From NCBI RefSeq assembly GCF_042643355.1, contig NZ_JBHRSS010000001.1:124001-188000 (forward strand): a stretch of DNA of 64,000 nucleotides. Reading direction: 5' to 3'. Under the pieces are notes generated by a model that saw nothing but the letters and a program-made list of their open reading frames with translations, was not told where the DNA came from and did no database searches. A program made the translations under genes and the position numbers. The stretch comes from Salinisphaera aquimarina (lineage in GTDB: Bacteria; Pseudomonadota; Gammaproteobacteria; Nevskiales; Salinisphaeraceae). Position 1 is the first letter of the stretch; the number at the start of each line of letters is the position of its first letter. Shown here one piece after another: positions 54,319 through 63,216 of the stretch.

Positions 54319-55537
54319 GAAGAATCTCGTCGTCGGTCTGGACATCGGCACATCGAAGGTTGCGTGCATCGTGGCCGAGGTGAACAACGGTGAGCTCGAG
54401 ATCATTGGTCTCGGCAGCGCGCCCTCGCGCGGCATGAAGAAGGGCATGGTGGTGAATATCGAATCCACCACCGACTCCATCCGGCGCGCGGTGGAGGAGG
54501 CCGAACTGATGGCGGGCTGCCGTATTCAGTCGGTCCACTGCGGTATTTCGGGCGCCCATGTGCGCTCGCTCAACTCGCACGGCATCGTGGCGGTGCGCAA
54601 CAAGGAAGTCACCGAATCGGATATCGAACGGGTGATCGACGCTGCCTGCGCGGTCGCGATTCCCGCGGATCAGAAGATCCTGCATGTCCTGCCGCAGGAA
54701 TTCACGGTCGACGACAACGAAGGCATCCAGGAGCCGGTCGGCATGTCCGGTGTGCGCCTGGAAGCCAAGGTGCATATCGTTACCGGCGCGGTCACCTCGG
54801 CCCAGAATATCCAGAAATGCGTGGCCCGCTGCGGACTGGAAGTCTCCAAGCTGTCGCTGGAGCAACTGGCTTCCAGCTATGCGGTGCTCACCGACGACGA
54901 GAAGGATCTGGGCGTGGCCCTGGTCGATATCGGCGGCGGCACGTCGGATATCGCGGTGTTCATCAACGGCTCGATCCGGCATACGGCGGTGATCCCGATC
55001 GCCGGTGACCAGGTCACCAACGACATCGCCGTGGCCCTGCGTACGCCGACCCAGCACGCCGAAGGCATCAAGATCCGCTACGGCTGTGCGCTGCCGGAGC
55101 TGATCGAGGACGACGACGCCATCGAAGTGCCGAGCGTGGGCGAACGGCCGCCGCGCCGGCTGTCGCGCTACACCCTGGCCGAGGTCATCAAGCCCCGCTA
55201 CGAAGAGCTGTTCATGCTCATCCACAAGGAACTGGTCCGATCCGGCTTCGAGGATCTGCTGGCCGGCGGCGTGGTGATCACCGGCGGCTCTTCGAAGATG
55301 GAAGGGCTGACCGATCTCGCCGAGGAAGTCTTTCACATGTCCGTGCGGCTGGGCGTGCCCCAGCGTGTGCACGGGCTTTCGGATGTGGTGAAGAACCCGA
55401 TCCATGCCACCGGCGTGGGCCTGCTCGAGTTCGGCAACCGCGCCCTGCCCAAGCAGGGCATGGATCTGTCCCATAACGACAACAGTTTTGCCCAGGTCTG
55501 GGAGCGGATGAAGGCCTGGTTCCAGGGCAATTTCTAG
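54302..55537 (+). CDS. ftsA: Cell division protein FtsA
   Basis: The 411-residue actin-family ATPase starts at the ATG at 54302. It has the phosphate-1 motif VVGLDIGTSKVACIV, the 1C domain, phosphate-2 VALVDIGGGTSDIAVF and the adenosine motif GVVITGGSSKMEGL. It ends in the amphipathic membrane-targeting helix FAQVWERMKAWFQ. It tethers FtsZ to the inner membrane and signals to the divisome. It is 98 nt upstream of ftsZ. Confidence 0.97.
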   Translation: MSKRPEKNLVVGLDIGTSKVACIVAEVNNGELEIIGLGSAPSRGMKKGMVVNIESTTDSIRRAVEEAELMAGCRIQSVHCGISGAHVRSLNSHGIVAVRNKEVTESDIERVIDAACAVAIPADQKILHVLPQEFTVDDNEGIQEPVGMSGVRLEAKVHIVTGAVTSAQNIQKCVARCGLEVSKLSLEQLASSYAVLTDDEKDLGVALVDIGGGTSDIAVFINGSIRHTAVIPIAGDQVTNDIAVALRTPTQHAEGIKIRYGCALPELIEDDDAIEVPSVGERPPRRLSRYTLAEVIKPRYEELFMLIHKELVRSGFEDLLAGGVVITGGSSKMEGLTDLAEEVFHMSVRLGVPQRVHGLSDVVKNPIHATGVGLLEFGNRALPKQGMDLSHNDNSFAQVWERMKAWFQGNF

Positions 55538-55635
55538 AACAACAAACAATCAGGGGAAGGGCCGGCAACCGCCGGCCAGTGACTCAACACAGTTTTCCGC
55601 AAGGAAAAGCACGGCAACCAAGATAGAGGTGCATC

Positions 55636-56784
55636 ATGCCTGAAGTATTCGAATTCGCAGATCAGAAGACCGACAAAGCGGTCATCAAGGTCATCGGCGT
55701 CGGCGGTGGCGGCGGCAATACCATCAATCAGATGGTCAATGGCGGCATCCAGGGCGTCGATTTCATTTGTGCCAACACCGACGCGCAGCATCTGGAACGC
55801 TGCGACGCCGACGTACTCGTCCAGCTGGGCATGAACGTCACCCGTGGCCTCGGCGCGGGTGCCGATCCGGCCATCGGCCGGCAGGCCGCCGAAGAGGATC
55901 GCGATCGGATTCGCGAGTCCATCGAAGGCGCCGACATGCTGTTCATTACCTGCGGCATGGGCGGCGGCACCGGTACTGGTGCGGCACCGGTCGTGGCCGA
56001 AATCGCCCGCGAGATGGGTATTCTCACCCTCGCCGTGGTGACCAAGCCGTTCCCGTTCGAGCGCGGCAAGCGCATGGAAATCGCCAAGCAGGGCATCGAG
56101 GATCTGGGTCGTTTCGTCGACTCGCTGATCGTGATCCCGAACGAGAAGCTGCTGACCGCCCTCGGCAAGGGCACCACGCTGAAGAACGCCTTCCAGGCCG
56201 CCAACAACGTGCTGCACAATGCGGTTCAGGGTATTTCCGACCTGATCACGCGCCCGGGCGTCATCAACGTCGACTTTGCCGACGTGCGTCGGGTGATGTC
56301 GGTCCAGGGCATGGCCATGATGGGCCGCGCCACGGCGTCCGGCGACGATCGTGCCCGTGAGGCCGCCGAAGCCGCACTGGCGAGCCCGCTGCTGGACGAT
56401 CTGAGCCTGCATGGCGCCCAGGGCCTGCTGGTCAACGTCACCGGCGACGAGAATCTGGGTATCAACGAGTTCCAGATCGTCAACGAAGTAATCGCCGACA
56501 TGGGCGGCGAGCACGCCGAAGTGATCGTCGGCATGGCCGAAGATCCGGAGATGGGCGACGAGATCTGTGTGACCGTGGTCGCAACCGGGCTCGGTCATCA
56601 GGCCGAGGAACGCGTCGCCGCGGTGCGTCCGCTCAAGCGCGATGCCGGTGGTCAGATGCGCTACGAGGACCTGGATCGTCCGACCGTCATCCGCAATCGT
56701 CCGCAGCAGTCTTCACGCGACAACGCAGCGGTCGATATGGATTACTTCGACGTACCGGCCTTCCTGCGCAATCAGGCCGACTGA
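55636..56784 (+). CDS. ftsZ: Cell division GTPase FtsZ
   Basis: The 382-residue tubulin-like GTPase has the opening VIGVGGGGGNTINQMV, the tubulin signature CGMGGGTGTGAAPVVAE and the T7 synergy loop NVDFADVRRVM. After a short linker it ends in the conserved FtsA/ZipA-binding tip DVPAFLRNQ. It forms the Z-ring. The 98-bp gap upstream has no obvious separate promoter that I can defend. Confidence 0.98.
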   Translation: MPEVFEFADQKTDKAVIKVIGVGGGGGNTINQMVNGGIQGVDFICANTDAQHLERCDADVLVQLGMNVTRGLGAGADPAIGRQAAEEDRDRIRESIEGADMLFITCGMGGGTGTGAAPVVAEIAREMGILTLAVVTKPFPFERGKRMEIAKQGIEDLGRFVDSLIVIPNEKLLTALGKGTTLKNAFQAANNVLHNAVQGISDLITRPGVINVDFADVRRVMSVQGMAMMGRATASGDDRAREAAEAALASPLLDDLSLHGAQGLLVNVTGDENLGINEFQIVNEVIADMGGEHAEVIVGMAEDPEMGDEICVTVVATGLGHQAEERVAAVRPLKRDAGGQMRYEDLDRPTVIRNRPQQSSRDNAAVDMDYFDVPAFLRNQAD

Positions 56785-56814
56785 TTGCAGGTTGGGGGTT
56801 GAATGATGCGCTTC

Positions 56815-56867
56815 GCCTGTCCACGGGGACAGGCGCCGGTCGGCGGCTGCCGTGCGCCGCCGACCGG
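56815..56867 (+). terminator. Twin GC-rich hairpins after ftsZ
   Basis: Two adjacent perfect stems follow the ftsZ stop. One is an 8-bp stem with a 4-nt loop (56815-56822 / 56827-56834). The other is a 12-bp stem with an 8-nt loop (56836-56847 / 56856-56867). Only a loosely T-rich stretch follows, so they may attenuate or process the transcript between ftsZ and lpxC rather than stop it fully. The rest of the 250-bp gap is AT-richer near lpxC and may hold its promoter, but no convincing -35/-10 pair was found. Confidence 0.6.
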
Positions 56868-57034
56868 GTATCGCGTGTTATTCTAGGCGGCTTTTGAGCG
56901 GGCAACAGCATTCGCGGCGCTGCAACATTAAGGTAAAGTTAAGGCACCGTAGATAAAGTATCGCCCTATCGTATGACACCGTCGTTACACGGTGTGCGCG
57001 GCGTTTAAAAATCGCCACAAGGGATAACAATTCG

Positions 57035-57958
57035 ATGCTCAGACAACGTACTCTAAAGAATCCGATTCGCGCCACGGGCGTGGGGCTGCATACCGGTCAG
57101 AAGGTCTATATGACGCTGCGTCCGGCTGCCGCGAATCAGGGTATCGTGTTTCGCCGCACGGATCAGTCGCCGATGGTCGAATTCCGTGGCGATGCATTCA
57201 AGGTCGGCGATACGACGCTCGCCACAACGCTGATCAACGAGGACGGCGTACGCGTACAGACCGTCGAGCACCTGCTGTCGGCCATGGCCGGGCTGGGCAT
57301 CGACAACGCGATCGTGGAACTGTCGTCGGACGAGCTGCCGATCATGGATGGCAGCGCCGGTCCGTTCGTGTTCCTGATCCAGTCGGCCGGCATCCAGGAA
57401 CTGGATGCGCCGAAGAAATTCATCCGTATCAAGCGCGCGGTGGAAGTCACCGAAGACGACAAATGGGCCCGCTTCGACCCGTTTGACGGTTTCAAGGTCA
57501 GCTTCTGCATCGACTTCGATCATCCGGCCTTCGATTCCGACACGCAGTCGGCGACCGTGGACTTCTCCACGACGTCTTTCGTCAAGGAAGTCAGCCGTGC
57601 GCGCACCTTTGGTTTCATGCGCGATATCGAATTCCTGCGCTCCAACAATCTGGCCCGCGGCGGCAGCATGGACAACGCGGTCGTGCTCGACGACTACCGT
57701 GTGCTCAATGCCGACGGCCTGCGCTACGACAACGAGTTCGTGCGCCACAAGATTCTCGACGCCATCGGCGATCTGTATCTGCTCGGTCATGGCCTGATCG
57801 GCAGCTACTCCGGCTACAAGTCCGGCCATGCGCTCAACAACAAGCTGCTGCGCGCACTGCTCGACGACGAAAAAGCCTGGGAGGAAGTCACCTATGAGGA
57901 TATTTCCGAATCGCCGGTGACCTATATCAACGCCCGGCCGGTGGTCGCGGCCGCCTGA
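57035..57958 (+). CDS. lpxC: UDP-3-O-acyl-GlcNAc deacetylase LpxC
   Basis: The 307-residue zinc hydrolase has the start RTLKNPIRATGVGLHTGQKV, the first zinc His in VEHLLSAMAGLG and the second site in VRHKILDAIGDLYLLG, which supplies the other His and the Asp ligand. It catalyses the first committed step of lipid A synthesis. Its usual post-ftsZ position closes the cluster. A terminator follows. Confidence 0.97.
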   Translation: MLRQRTLKNPIRATGVGLHTGQKVYMTLRPAAANQGIVFRRTDQSPMVEFRGDAFKVGDTTLATTLINEDGVRVQTVEHLLSAMAGLGIDNAIVELSSDELPIMDGSAGPFVFLIQSAGIQELDAPKKFIRIKRAVEVTEDDKWARFDPFDGFKVSFCIDFDHPAFDSDTQSATVDFSTTSFVKEVSRARTFGFMRDIEFLRSNNLARGGSMDNAVVLDDYRVLNADGLRYDNEFVRHKILDAIGDLYLLGHGLIGSYSGYKSGHALNNKLLRALLDDEKAWEEVTYEDISESPVTYINARPVVAAA

Positions 57959-57982
57959 GCCGGACTCGGCCAGGCGATTTGA

Positions 57983-58017
57983 AAAGCGTCGACCGTTCTC
58001 GCGGCCGGCGTTTTTTT
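57983..58017 (+). terminator. Intrinsic terminator of the dcw-lpxC cluster
   Basis: A stem formed by GCGTCGACC and GGCCGGCGT (with two G-U pairs and one mismatch) is followed by seven Ts at 58011-58017. It lies about 25 nt after the lpxC stop and marks the end of plus-strand transcription before the convergent minus-strand block. Confidence 0.75.
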
Positions 58018-58037
58018 ATGGTCGCCGTTCGCAGGCC

Positions 58038-58997
58038 TCAGCGCAGCAGCCGCTGGCGGTAGACACGCCAGAGTGCGACCCAGCCGAACACGAGCGGGTG
58101 GCGCCGCAGGCGATCGGTCACCTCGATTGCAACCCCGGTATGGCGTTCGATCTTGAAGGCGGCATAGTCGACCGCGTCGCTGAACGTGAAACAGGCCTTG
58201 ACGAGCCGCGCGACCGACACCAGCTTGCCGGCGCCGCGCCGTAGCGGCCAACTGATCTTCGCCAGCTGTCGGCGCTGTGCCGAGGGCCGATACCGTACCG
58301 CCTGCGGATCGTCGAGATTGACCTCGAACGACAGCAACGGCGCCGCGCACCGCAGCCGGTGGCTGTATTCCGCCGCATCGGCGGCGACCAGCGCAACGCT
58401 GCGCCCGGCGCGCTCGACCCGCAGCTCGCTGGCGTAGCTCAGTGTGAGCGCGGCGGCGAAGGTGTCGGCCGCCGAGGCGGGCGGTGCAACGGCGGGCAGG
58501 GCCTTTTCCAGCAGGGTGACAACGGCCTCGCCACAGGCGGCGCGTACACGGTCGTGGTCGTGCGCGCTGCGTGCGTTGACAATCGCGACGGGCTGCGCGA
58601 ACCGCCCCCAGATCGACGACAGGAACGCACGCCTGCCGACGCCGGCCTCCAGTTGCTCGACGCTGAGCACCGCGTATTTGCAGCGCAGTATGCCGTGCCC
58701 GGTCGCGCGTTCGGCGTAATACACATTGGGCGGTACGAGCCGGTTGGCGAGGGCGCCGATACGGCTCTGGCCGGGGCGCCCGTAGTCGTCGACCACGACA
58801 TAGAAATCGATCAGGCCATCGTAGGGATCGCCGCTGCGCAGGCAGGAGCCGTAGTAGATGACGGCGGCGAGGGCGTCGCCGAAGCGCGCACTGATCACGG
58901 CCAGCAGCGGTTCGAGCTGCGGCGTTTGTGGCGTGCTGCATGGTCCGGCGATGGTGTGCAGTTGATGCAGCCGGCGGTCGCGCTGTGCGGCTGGCAT
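58038..58997 (-). CDS. Tam41-like phosphatidate cytidylyltransferase (putative)
   Basis: The 319-residue protein has a nucleotidyltransferase pattern: YYGSCLRSGDPYDGLIDFYVVVDD (GS at residues 50-51, Asp64, then Asp70-71). This is followed by KYAVLSVEQLE at 107-117 and SSIWGRFAQPVAIV around 127-140. The order matches mitochondrial Tam41/MMP37, which makes CDP-diacylglycerol from CTP and phosphatidate (YGSG...MIDFI, KYGV, YLAGRLHKPV). The match is by eye. The ATG at 58997 is preferred; TTG at 59003 would overlap the upstream stop. The gene directly follows a diacylglycerol kinase-like gene, whose product would be its substrate. Confidence 0.6.
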   Translation of the reverse strand: MPAAQRDRRLHQLHTIAGPCSTPQTPQLEPLLAVISARFGDALAAVIYYGSCLRSGDPYDGLIDFYVVVDDYGRPGQSRIGALANRLVPPNVYYAERATGHGILRCKYAVLSVEQLEAGVGRRAFLSSIWGRFAQPVAIVNARSAHDHDRVRAACGEAVVTLLEKALPAVAPPASAADTFAAALTLSYASELRVERAGRSVALVAADAAEYSHRLRCAAPLLSFEVNLDDPQAVRYRPSAQRRQLAKISWPLRRGAGKLVSVARLVKACFTFSDAVDYAAFKIERHTGVAIEVTDRLRRHPLVFGWVALWRVYRQRLLR

Positions 58998-58999
58998 GT

Positions 59000-59998
59000 T
59001 CAAAGATTCAGGAACGAGGCCTTGCCCGCCGAACTGAGTACGACCGGCCCGTCGGCCACGCGGGCGCTGAAGAATTCGCCGTCGACGATATAACCGCCGT
59101 CGAACAGCAGCTCCAGGCGCTGGGTATTGTGGCTGCGATAGCCTTTCTCGGGCGTCATCCAGCGCCGCCGTCGCCCACGGCAGACGGCCGGCATGCGGCG
59201 CAGGAATTTCTCCGCCGATTCGGCCACCGTGGTCCAGGCGACCGGACCCGGTTCCTCGCCCCAGAACGGATGCAGCCTGAGCACGAGGGTGTCGAGCGTG
59301 CTGGCGAACAGCAGAATGCTGGCTTCGTCGAGATCGTTGCCCAAGTCATCGCGCAGGCGCACCGTCACCGGTGAGAAATAGCGTCGATCGCCGGTCGCAA
59401 CGGCCTTGACGAAGCGCGTGAATGCCACCCCGGGGCCGACGTCGCCGCGCAGACCGTACTGGTGCAGATTGCGTTGCGTATGTTCGACCGCGTTGTAGAT
59501 CGCGCCGGCGCCGAAGAACATGCCGCAGAACGCGGGGGCATCGCCGCCGGGGTCTATCTTGAGCACGTCGCGGGCGACCACGCGTTGTTCGATATCGACC
59601 GGGTTGTCGGCCCAGGCCCGCAGTTTCTGCCATCCCTCGCGCTTGACCCGCACCGTGCCGACGTCGTTGCCGGTCATGTTGGTGCTGCCGGTGGGCACGA
59701 GCGCCAGCAGCGGCGGGCGCTCGAACAGATCGCCGAGCATCACTTGGCTCAGCACCGACTGAACAGTGCCGTCACCGCCCGCGATGGCGAGCAGCTCGAC
59801 GCCCTCGCGGGCGAGTTCGGTCAGTCCGGCGCGGATTTCTTCGGCGGTCTTGGCACGAATCGCGGGTACGCTGTCGCCGAGGTCGGGCTGGGCCCAGCGT
59901 TTGCGATGTCGACCGCTGTGGGCGTTGTAGAGGATGCCCAGCTTGAGCGACCGCTGAGCCACGGCCGCAGGTTGCCGCGCGCCGGTCACGAGCGGCAC
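59000..59998 (-). CDS. Diacylglycerol kinase-like lipid kinase
   Basis: The 332-residue protein has the DAGK catalytic fold with LKLGILYNAHSG near residue 18, the nucleotide motif AIAGGDGTVQS (GGDGT at 74-78) and VPTGSTNMTGND at 101-112, which replaces the usual GTGNDFAR. It probably phosphorylates a lipid or lipid-like alcohol with ATP. The stop is next to the start of the Tam41-like gene, which suggests two steps of one pathway. The upstream lptG ends 138 nt away; the gap is otherwise empty. Confidence 0.8.
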   Translation of the reverse strand: MPLVTGARQPAAVAQRSLKLGILYNAHSGRHRKRWAQPDLGDSVPAIRAKTAEEIRAGLTELAREGVELLAIAGGDGTVQSVLSQVMLGDLFERPPLLALVPTGSTNMTGNDVGTVRVKREGWQKLRAWADNPVDIEQRVVARDVLKIDPGGDAPAFCGMFFGAGAIYNAVEHTQRNLHQYGLRGDVGPGVAFTRFVKAVATGDRRYFSPVTVRLRDDLGNDLDEASILLFASTLDTLVLRLHPFWGEEPGPVAWTTVAESAEKFLRRMPAVCRGRRRRWMTPEKGYRSHNTQRLELLFDGGYIVDGEFFSARVADGPVVLSSAGKASFLNL

Positions 59999-60136
59999 AC
60001 GACAGCAGATGCCGTCGGCGGGCGCCGGTCATCGGCGCGGGGAGAGCGGGCGTCGAGCATGGGCCGCAGCTTGCGGGTCGGGGGGTCAAGGCGCCGATGG
60101 TAACGCATGTGCCCCGGATGGACCCACGCGCATGCC

Positions 60137-61201
60137 TCATCCCACGCGTCTGAGCCAGAGCACCGCGACCACGCATAGCAGCAACCCCGGGGTGAGCATG
60201 CACAACGGCGCCGACAGCCCCAGCACGAACGCGAGATTGCCGACCGCCTGCATCGATGCATAAGCGAGCAGGCCGATGCCGGCGGCGACCGCGACCCGGA
60301 GCCCGAAATTGGCACCGCGGGGATTAGCGAAGACCAGCGGCATGGCCAGCAGCAGCATGGCGATCGCGGTCAGCGGCATGGCGAGCTTTTGCCACAGCGC
60401 GACGCGAAAACGCTGAGCGTCCTGATCATGGGTCTGCAGATAGCGGCTGTAGCGATACAGCGACAGCGGCGACAGGCTCTCGGGCGACCGGTCGAGTACC
60501 GCCAGCTGGCGCTCGTAGAGGGTGGGCGACCACGCCAGCGTGGCGCGCTGCGCGGTGGTGTCGCCGCGGGGGTTGAAGCTTTTGACCGTCACCTGCTGCA
60601 GCCGCCAGGGCCCGGACAAGGGGATATCCGCGCGCGCGGCGTGCAGATAACGGGTCAGGGTCGCGTCCGCGCCGAACTCGAATATCTCGATCTGTACCGG
60701 TACCCGCGCATTTTCCAGCGCGCCGATGTGGACGACGCCGTTGCGGGCGCGTAGCCAGAAACTGGCGTCGTCGGCGATGCTGCCGCCGATGATCGCGCTT
60801 GCCCGCATCTGTTGCGCTCGCTGCAGCAGCGGCGGCGCCACGAACGATTGCACACACAGCATGATCACGAGCAGTGCCACGCCGGCCTTGAACACGGTGC
60901 CGGCGATACGGGCCGGAGACAGCCCGGCGCCGCGCAGGACGACCAGTTCGTGGCGGCTGGCCATCAGTCCCAGGGCAATGACCACGGTGAGCAGGGTCGC
61001 GAACGGGGTCAGCTCGACCAGCCGCTGCGGCAGTTGGCGCAGCGTGAAGGCCACGGCGTCGAAAGTGCTGTAGTTGCCCTGGCCGACGTCGTCCAGCTGC
61101 ACCGACAGATCGAAGAAGCCGAACAACCCGAGCAGCATGAGATTGACCACGACCCAGGCGCGCAGCAGTTCGGCGTGGATATAGCGTTCGTAGAGGCGCA
61201 T
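60137..61201 (-). CDS. lptG: LPS export permease LptG
   Basis: The 354-residue protein starts at the ATG at 61201, sharing a base with the lptF stop; frames further upstream only overlap lptF. It has six membrane spans (three at each end) around a periplasmic jellyroll domain (about residues 100-255). The conserved MRLYERYIHAELLRAW start and RHELVVLRGAGLSP coupling region are LptG-like. With LptF and LptB it extracts LPS from the inner membrane. Confidence 0.95.
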   Translation of the reverse strand: MRLYERYIHAELLRAWVVVNLMLLGLFGFFDLSVQLDDVGQGNYSTFDAVAFTLRQLPQRLVELTPFATLLTVVIALGLMASRHELVVLRGAGLSPARIAGTVFKAGVALLVIMLCVQSFVAPPLLQRAQQMRASAIIGGSIADDASFWLRARNGVVHIGALENARVPVQIEIFEFGADATLTRYLHAARADIPLSGPWRLQQVTVKSFNPRGDTTAQRATLAWSPTLYERQLAVLDRSPESLSPLSLYRYSRYLQTHDQDAQRFRVALWQKLAMPLTAIAMLLLAMPLVFANPRGANFGLRVAVAAGIGLLAYASMQAVGNLAFVLGLSAPLCMLTPGLLLCVVAVLWLRRVG

Positions 61202-62256
61202 CAGTAGCTCGAGCGCCGACGAAACAGCAGAACGCAGGCAATGGCGCCGACCAGCGCGTCGACCCAGTACACGCCTGGAATGATCGCCACCACACCCTGT
61301 TCCACCCAGCTGCGCGCGACGCTTGCCAGCCCGTAGTACAAGGCGAAACTCACCGCGGCGGCGACCATGTTGCCGGCACGCCCCCGGCGCGGCGTCGAAC
61401 GCGCGAACACGATGCCCAGCAACGCCAGAAAGATCACCGCGACCGGCCGAGAATAACGCCACTGGCGTTCGGCGATATCGTCGCGATCGGTCATCTGAAG
61501 CAGCGAAGCGCTGGATGCGGCCTTGCGCTTGTAGCCGACCACGCGGCTGGACGGCGCCAGATGCCACTGCAGCTTGCCGAAGCCGACCACCCGATCGTTC
61601 GGGCCCTGCATGTCCAGCTGATAGAGATGACCGTCGCGAAAATCCAGTGTCGGTGCGCCATCGGCGTCAGTGGAGCGGCGCATATGGGCAGCGCGGATGA
61701 CGACGCGGCGCTCGTCATCGATGAAACGGGCGAATACGTCGTTCAGCTGGTGCCCGTTATCGGACTTGCTGTTGGCGTAGATGGCGGCATCGTCGCTGGT
61801 ATAGAACCGCCGCGGGGTAATGGCGTTCAGGTCCAGGCGTGCTTCGGCGGCGACTTCCACGGCGTAGAGCTTGCCGTAGGCCCAGGGGCGTCCGTACAGC
61901 GACAACGCGGCGACCAGCACGCTCACCACCAGCGCGAACGCCAGCAGTGGCCGGAGCATGCGCGACCGGCCGAGGCCGCCGGCCTGCAATGCAATCATCT
62001 CGCTGTCTGCGTAGAGACGGCCGAGACCGATGATGATACCCAGGTACAGACCCAGCGGCAGCAGTACCTCGAGTGCCACGACCACGCGCAAGCCGATCAT
62101 CTCGGCGACGAAGCGCATCGCCTGCTGGCCCTGGGCGGCTTCGGCCAGGTAGCGCGTCACGCTGTAACTGGCGAAGATCGCGGCCAGCGCCGCGGTCACC
62201 GCGAGCCAGGGCCAGAACACCGCGCGCAGGAGATAGCGGTCGGATACGGTCAGCAT
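61201..62256 (-). CDS. lptF: LPS export permease LptF
   Basis: The 351-residue protein has the same YjgP/YjgQ architecture as LptG: N-terminal spans, a periplasmic jellyroll (about 130-255) and C-terminal spans. DSEMIALQAGGLGRSRML is the coupling-helix region that contacts LptB. It is encoded directly before lptG, as in E. coli. The 117-bp gap upstream of it holds no gene and probably its promoter. Confidence 0.94.
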   Translation of the reverse strand: MLTVSDRYLLRAVFWPWLAVTAALAAIFASYSVTRYLAEAAQGQQAMRFVAEMIGLRVVVALEVLLPLGLYLGIIIGLGRLYADSEMIALQAGGLGRSRMLRPLLAFALVVSVLVAALSLYGRPWAYGKLYAVEVAAEARLDLNAITPRRFYTSDDAAIYANSKSDNGHQLNDVFARFIDDERRVVIRAAHMRRSTDADGAPTLDFRDGHLYQLDMQGPNDRVVGFGKLQWHLAPSSRVVGYKRKAASSASLLQMTDRDDIAERQWRYSRPVAVIFLALLGIVFARSTPRRGRAGNMVAAAVSFALYYGLASVARSWVEQGVVAIIPGVYWVDALVGAIACVLLFRRRSSY

Positions 62257-62373
62257 GTCAGCACCGCCGCGTTGATGGGCCGATACAGCGTGCGTCGACG
62301 CCGATCAACGCGGGCGAGACCGTACGGTATCGAAGCATTCGCAGACGGGCGGATCGGTGAGGTTCATCTTGTA

Positions 62374-63216
62374 TTACGTTGTATCGACGGGGCGGTTACC
62401 GGCGAACGCGGCCAGACGCGTGGCCAGAATCGACTCGACGAGCCGCAGATCGGCCAGCGAATCGACATCGATCGCGGCCTCCGGCTCGGACAGCAGCACG
62501 GCGCTTACGTTCACGCGCCTGCGCCGGGACAGACGGGAGAAGGCGTCGGCCAGCGTCAGCCGATGCAGGGCATAGCGCAGCACGCCCATCCAGCCGAGCA
62601 TGCCGGCGACCACGCGCGCCGGGTTCTTGCGTTCACGCTCGACGCGGCGCCAGTCCGACACCAGTTGCCGGCCGGCCGCGGTATGAATCGCGAACAGGTT
62701 GCAGCTACAGTAGCCATCGCCTCGGCCCAGCCGGATCGCGGTGCGCCGGCTATGCGGGTAGGCGGCGCGCACGGCGGCATATTCGACCATGCCCACCGAC
62801 AGATCGTTGCCCTCGGCCGCCAGCAGCGGCGCGATCATCGACGGCCTCAGCAGCGCGTGATCGGCGGTGGTGAGCAGCGCCGGCTGGTCGGGTTCGAGCA
62901 GCGCCAGCGCCCCTGCCGCGCTCGCGCTCGGTGAATCGGCGGGTGCGACCCACTGCACGCCGGGCATTTGTAGCAGGGTGTCGAGTTGTGCCGCGGCATG
63001 GCTGTCATCGGCGAACATCGTGCGCGCGGGGCCGACCACGATGATCGATCCGATCCGGGGCGTGTCGCGCAGCGTCTCCAGCACACGTTCGAGCAGGGCG
63101 ATGCCGCCCACCGGACTCAGCGATTTGCAGGGCGCGCCGGTCGCCGCGGCAATCGGGTCGTCCGGACCGCGGTCGCCGGCGAGCACGATGGCCGCGTAGG
63201 CACGCGTTCTCGTCAC
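62374..63216 (-). CDS. NTP-transferase (MobA-like/sugar nucleotidyltransferase) family protein
   Basis: The 280-residue protein starts with GTG at 63216, which overlaps the upstream stop (GTGA) and so is translationally coupled; the frame is open further but only inside that gene. It shows a nucleotidyltransferase start AAIVLAGDRGPDD, then CKSLSPVGGIALLERVLETL, and LLTTADHALLRPSM with the Asp expected to bind metal. It probably attaches a nucleotide to a sugar or alcohol phosphate. The substrate is unknown. Confidence 0.72.
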   Translation of the reverse strand: MTRTRAYAAIVLAGDRGPDDPIAAATGAPCKSLSPVGGIALLERVLETLRDTPRIGSIIVVGPARTMFADDSHAAAQLDTLLQMPGVQWVAPADSPSASAAGALALLEPDQPALLTTADHALLRPSMIAPLLAAEGNDLSVGMVEYAAVRAAYPHSRRTAIRLGRGDGYCSCNLFAIHTAAGRQLVSDWRRVERERKNPARVVAGMLGWMGVLRYALHRLTLADAFSRLSRRRRVNVSAVLLSEPEAAIDVDSLADLRLVESILATRLAAFAGNRPVDTT

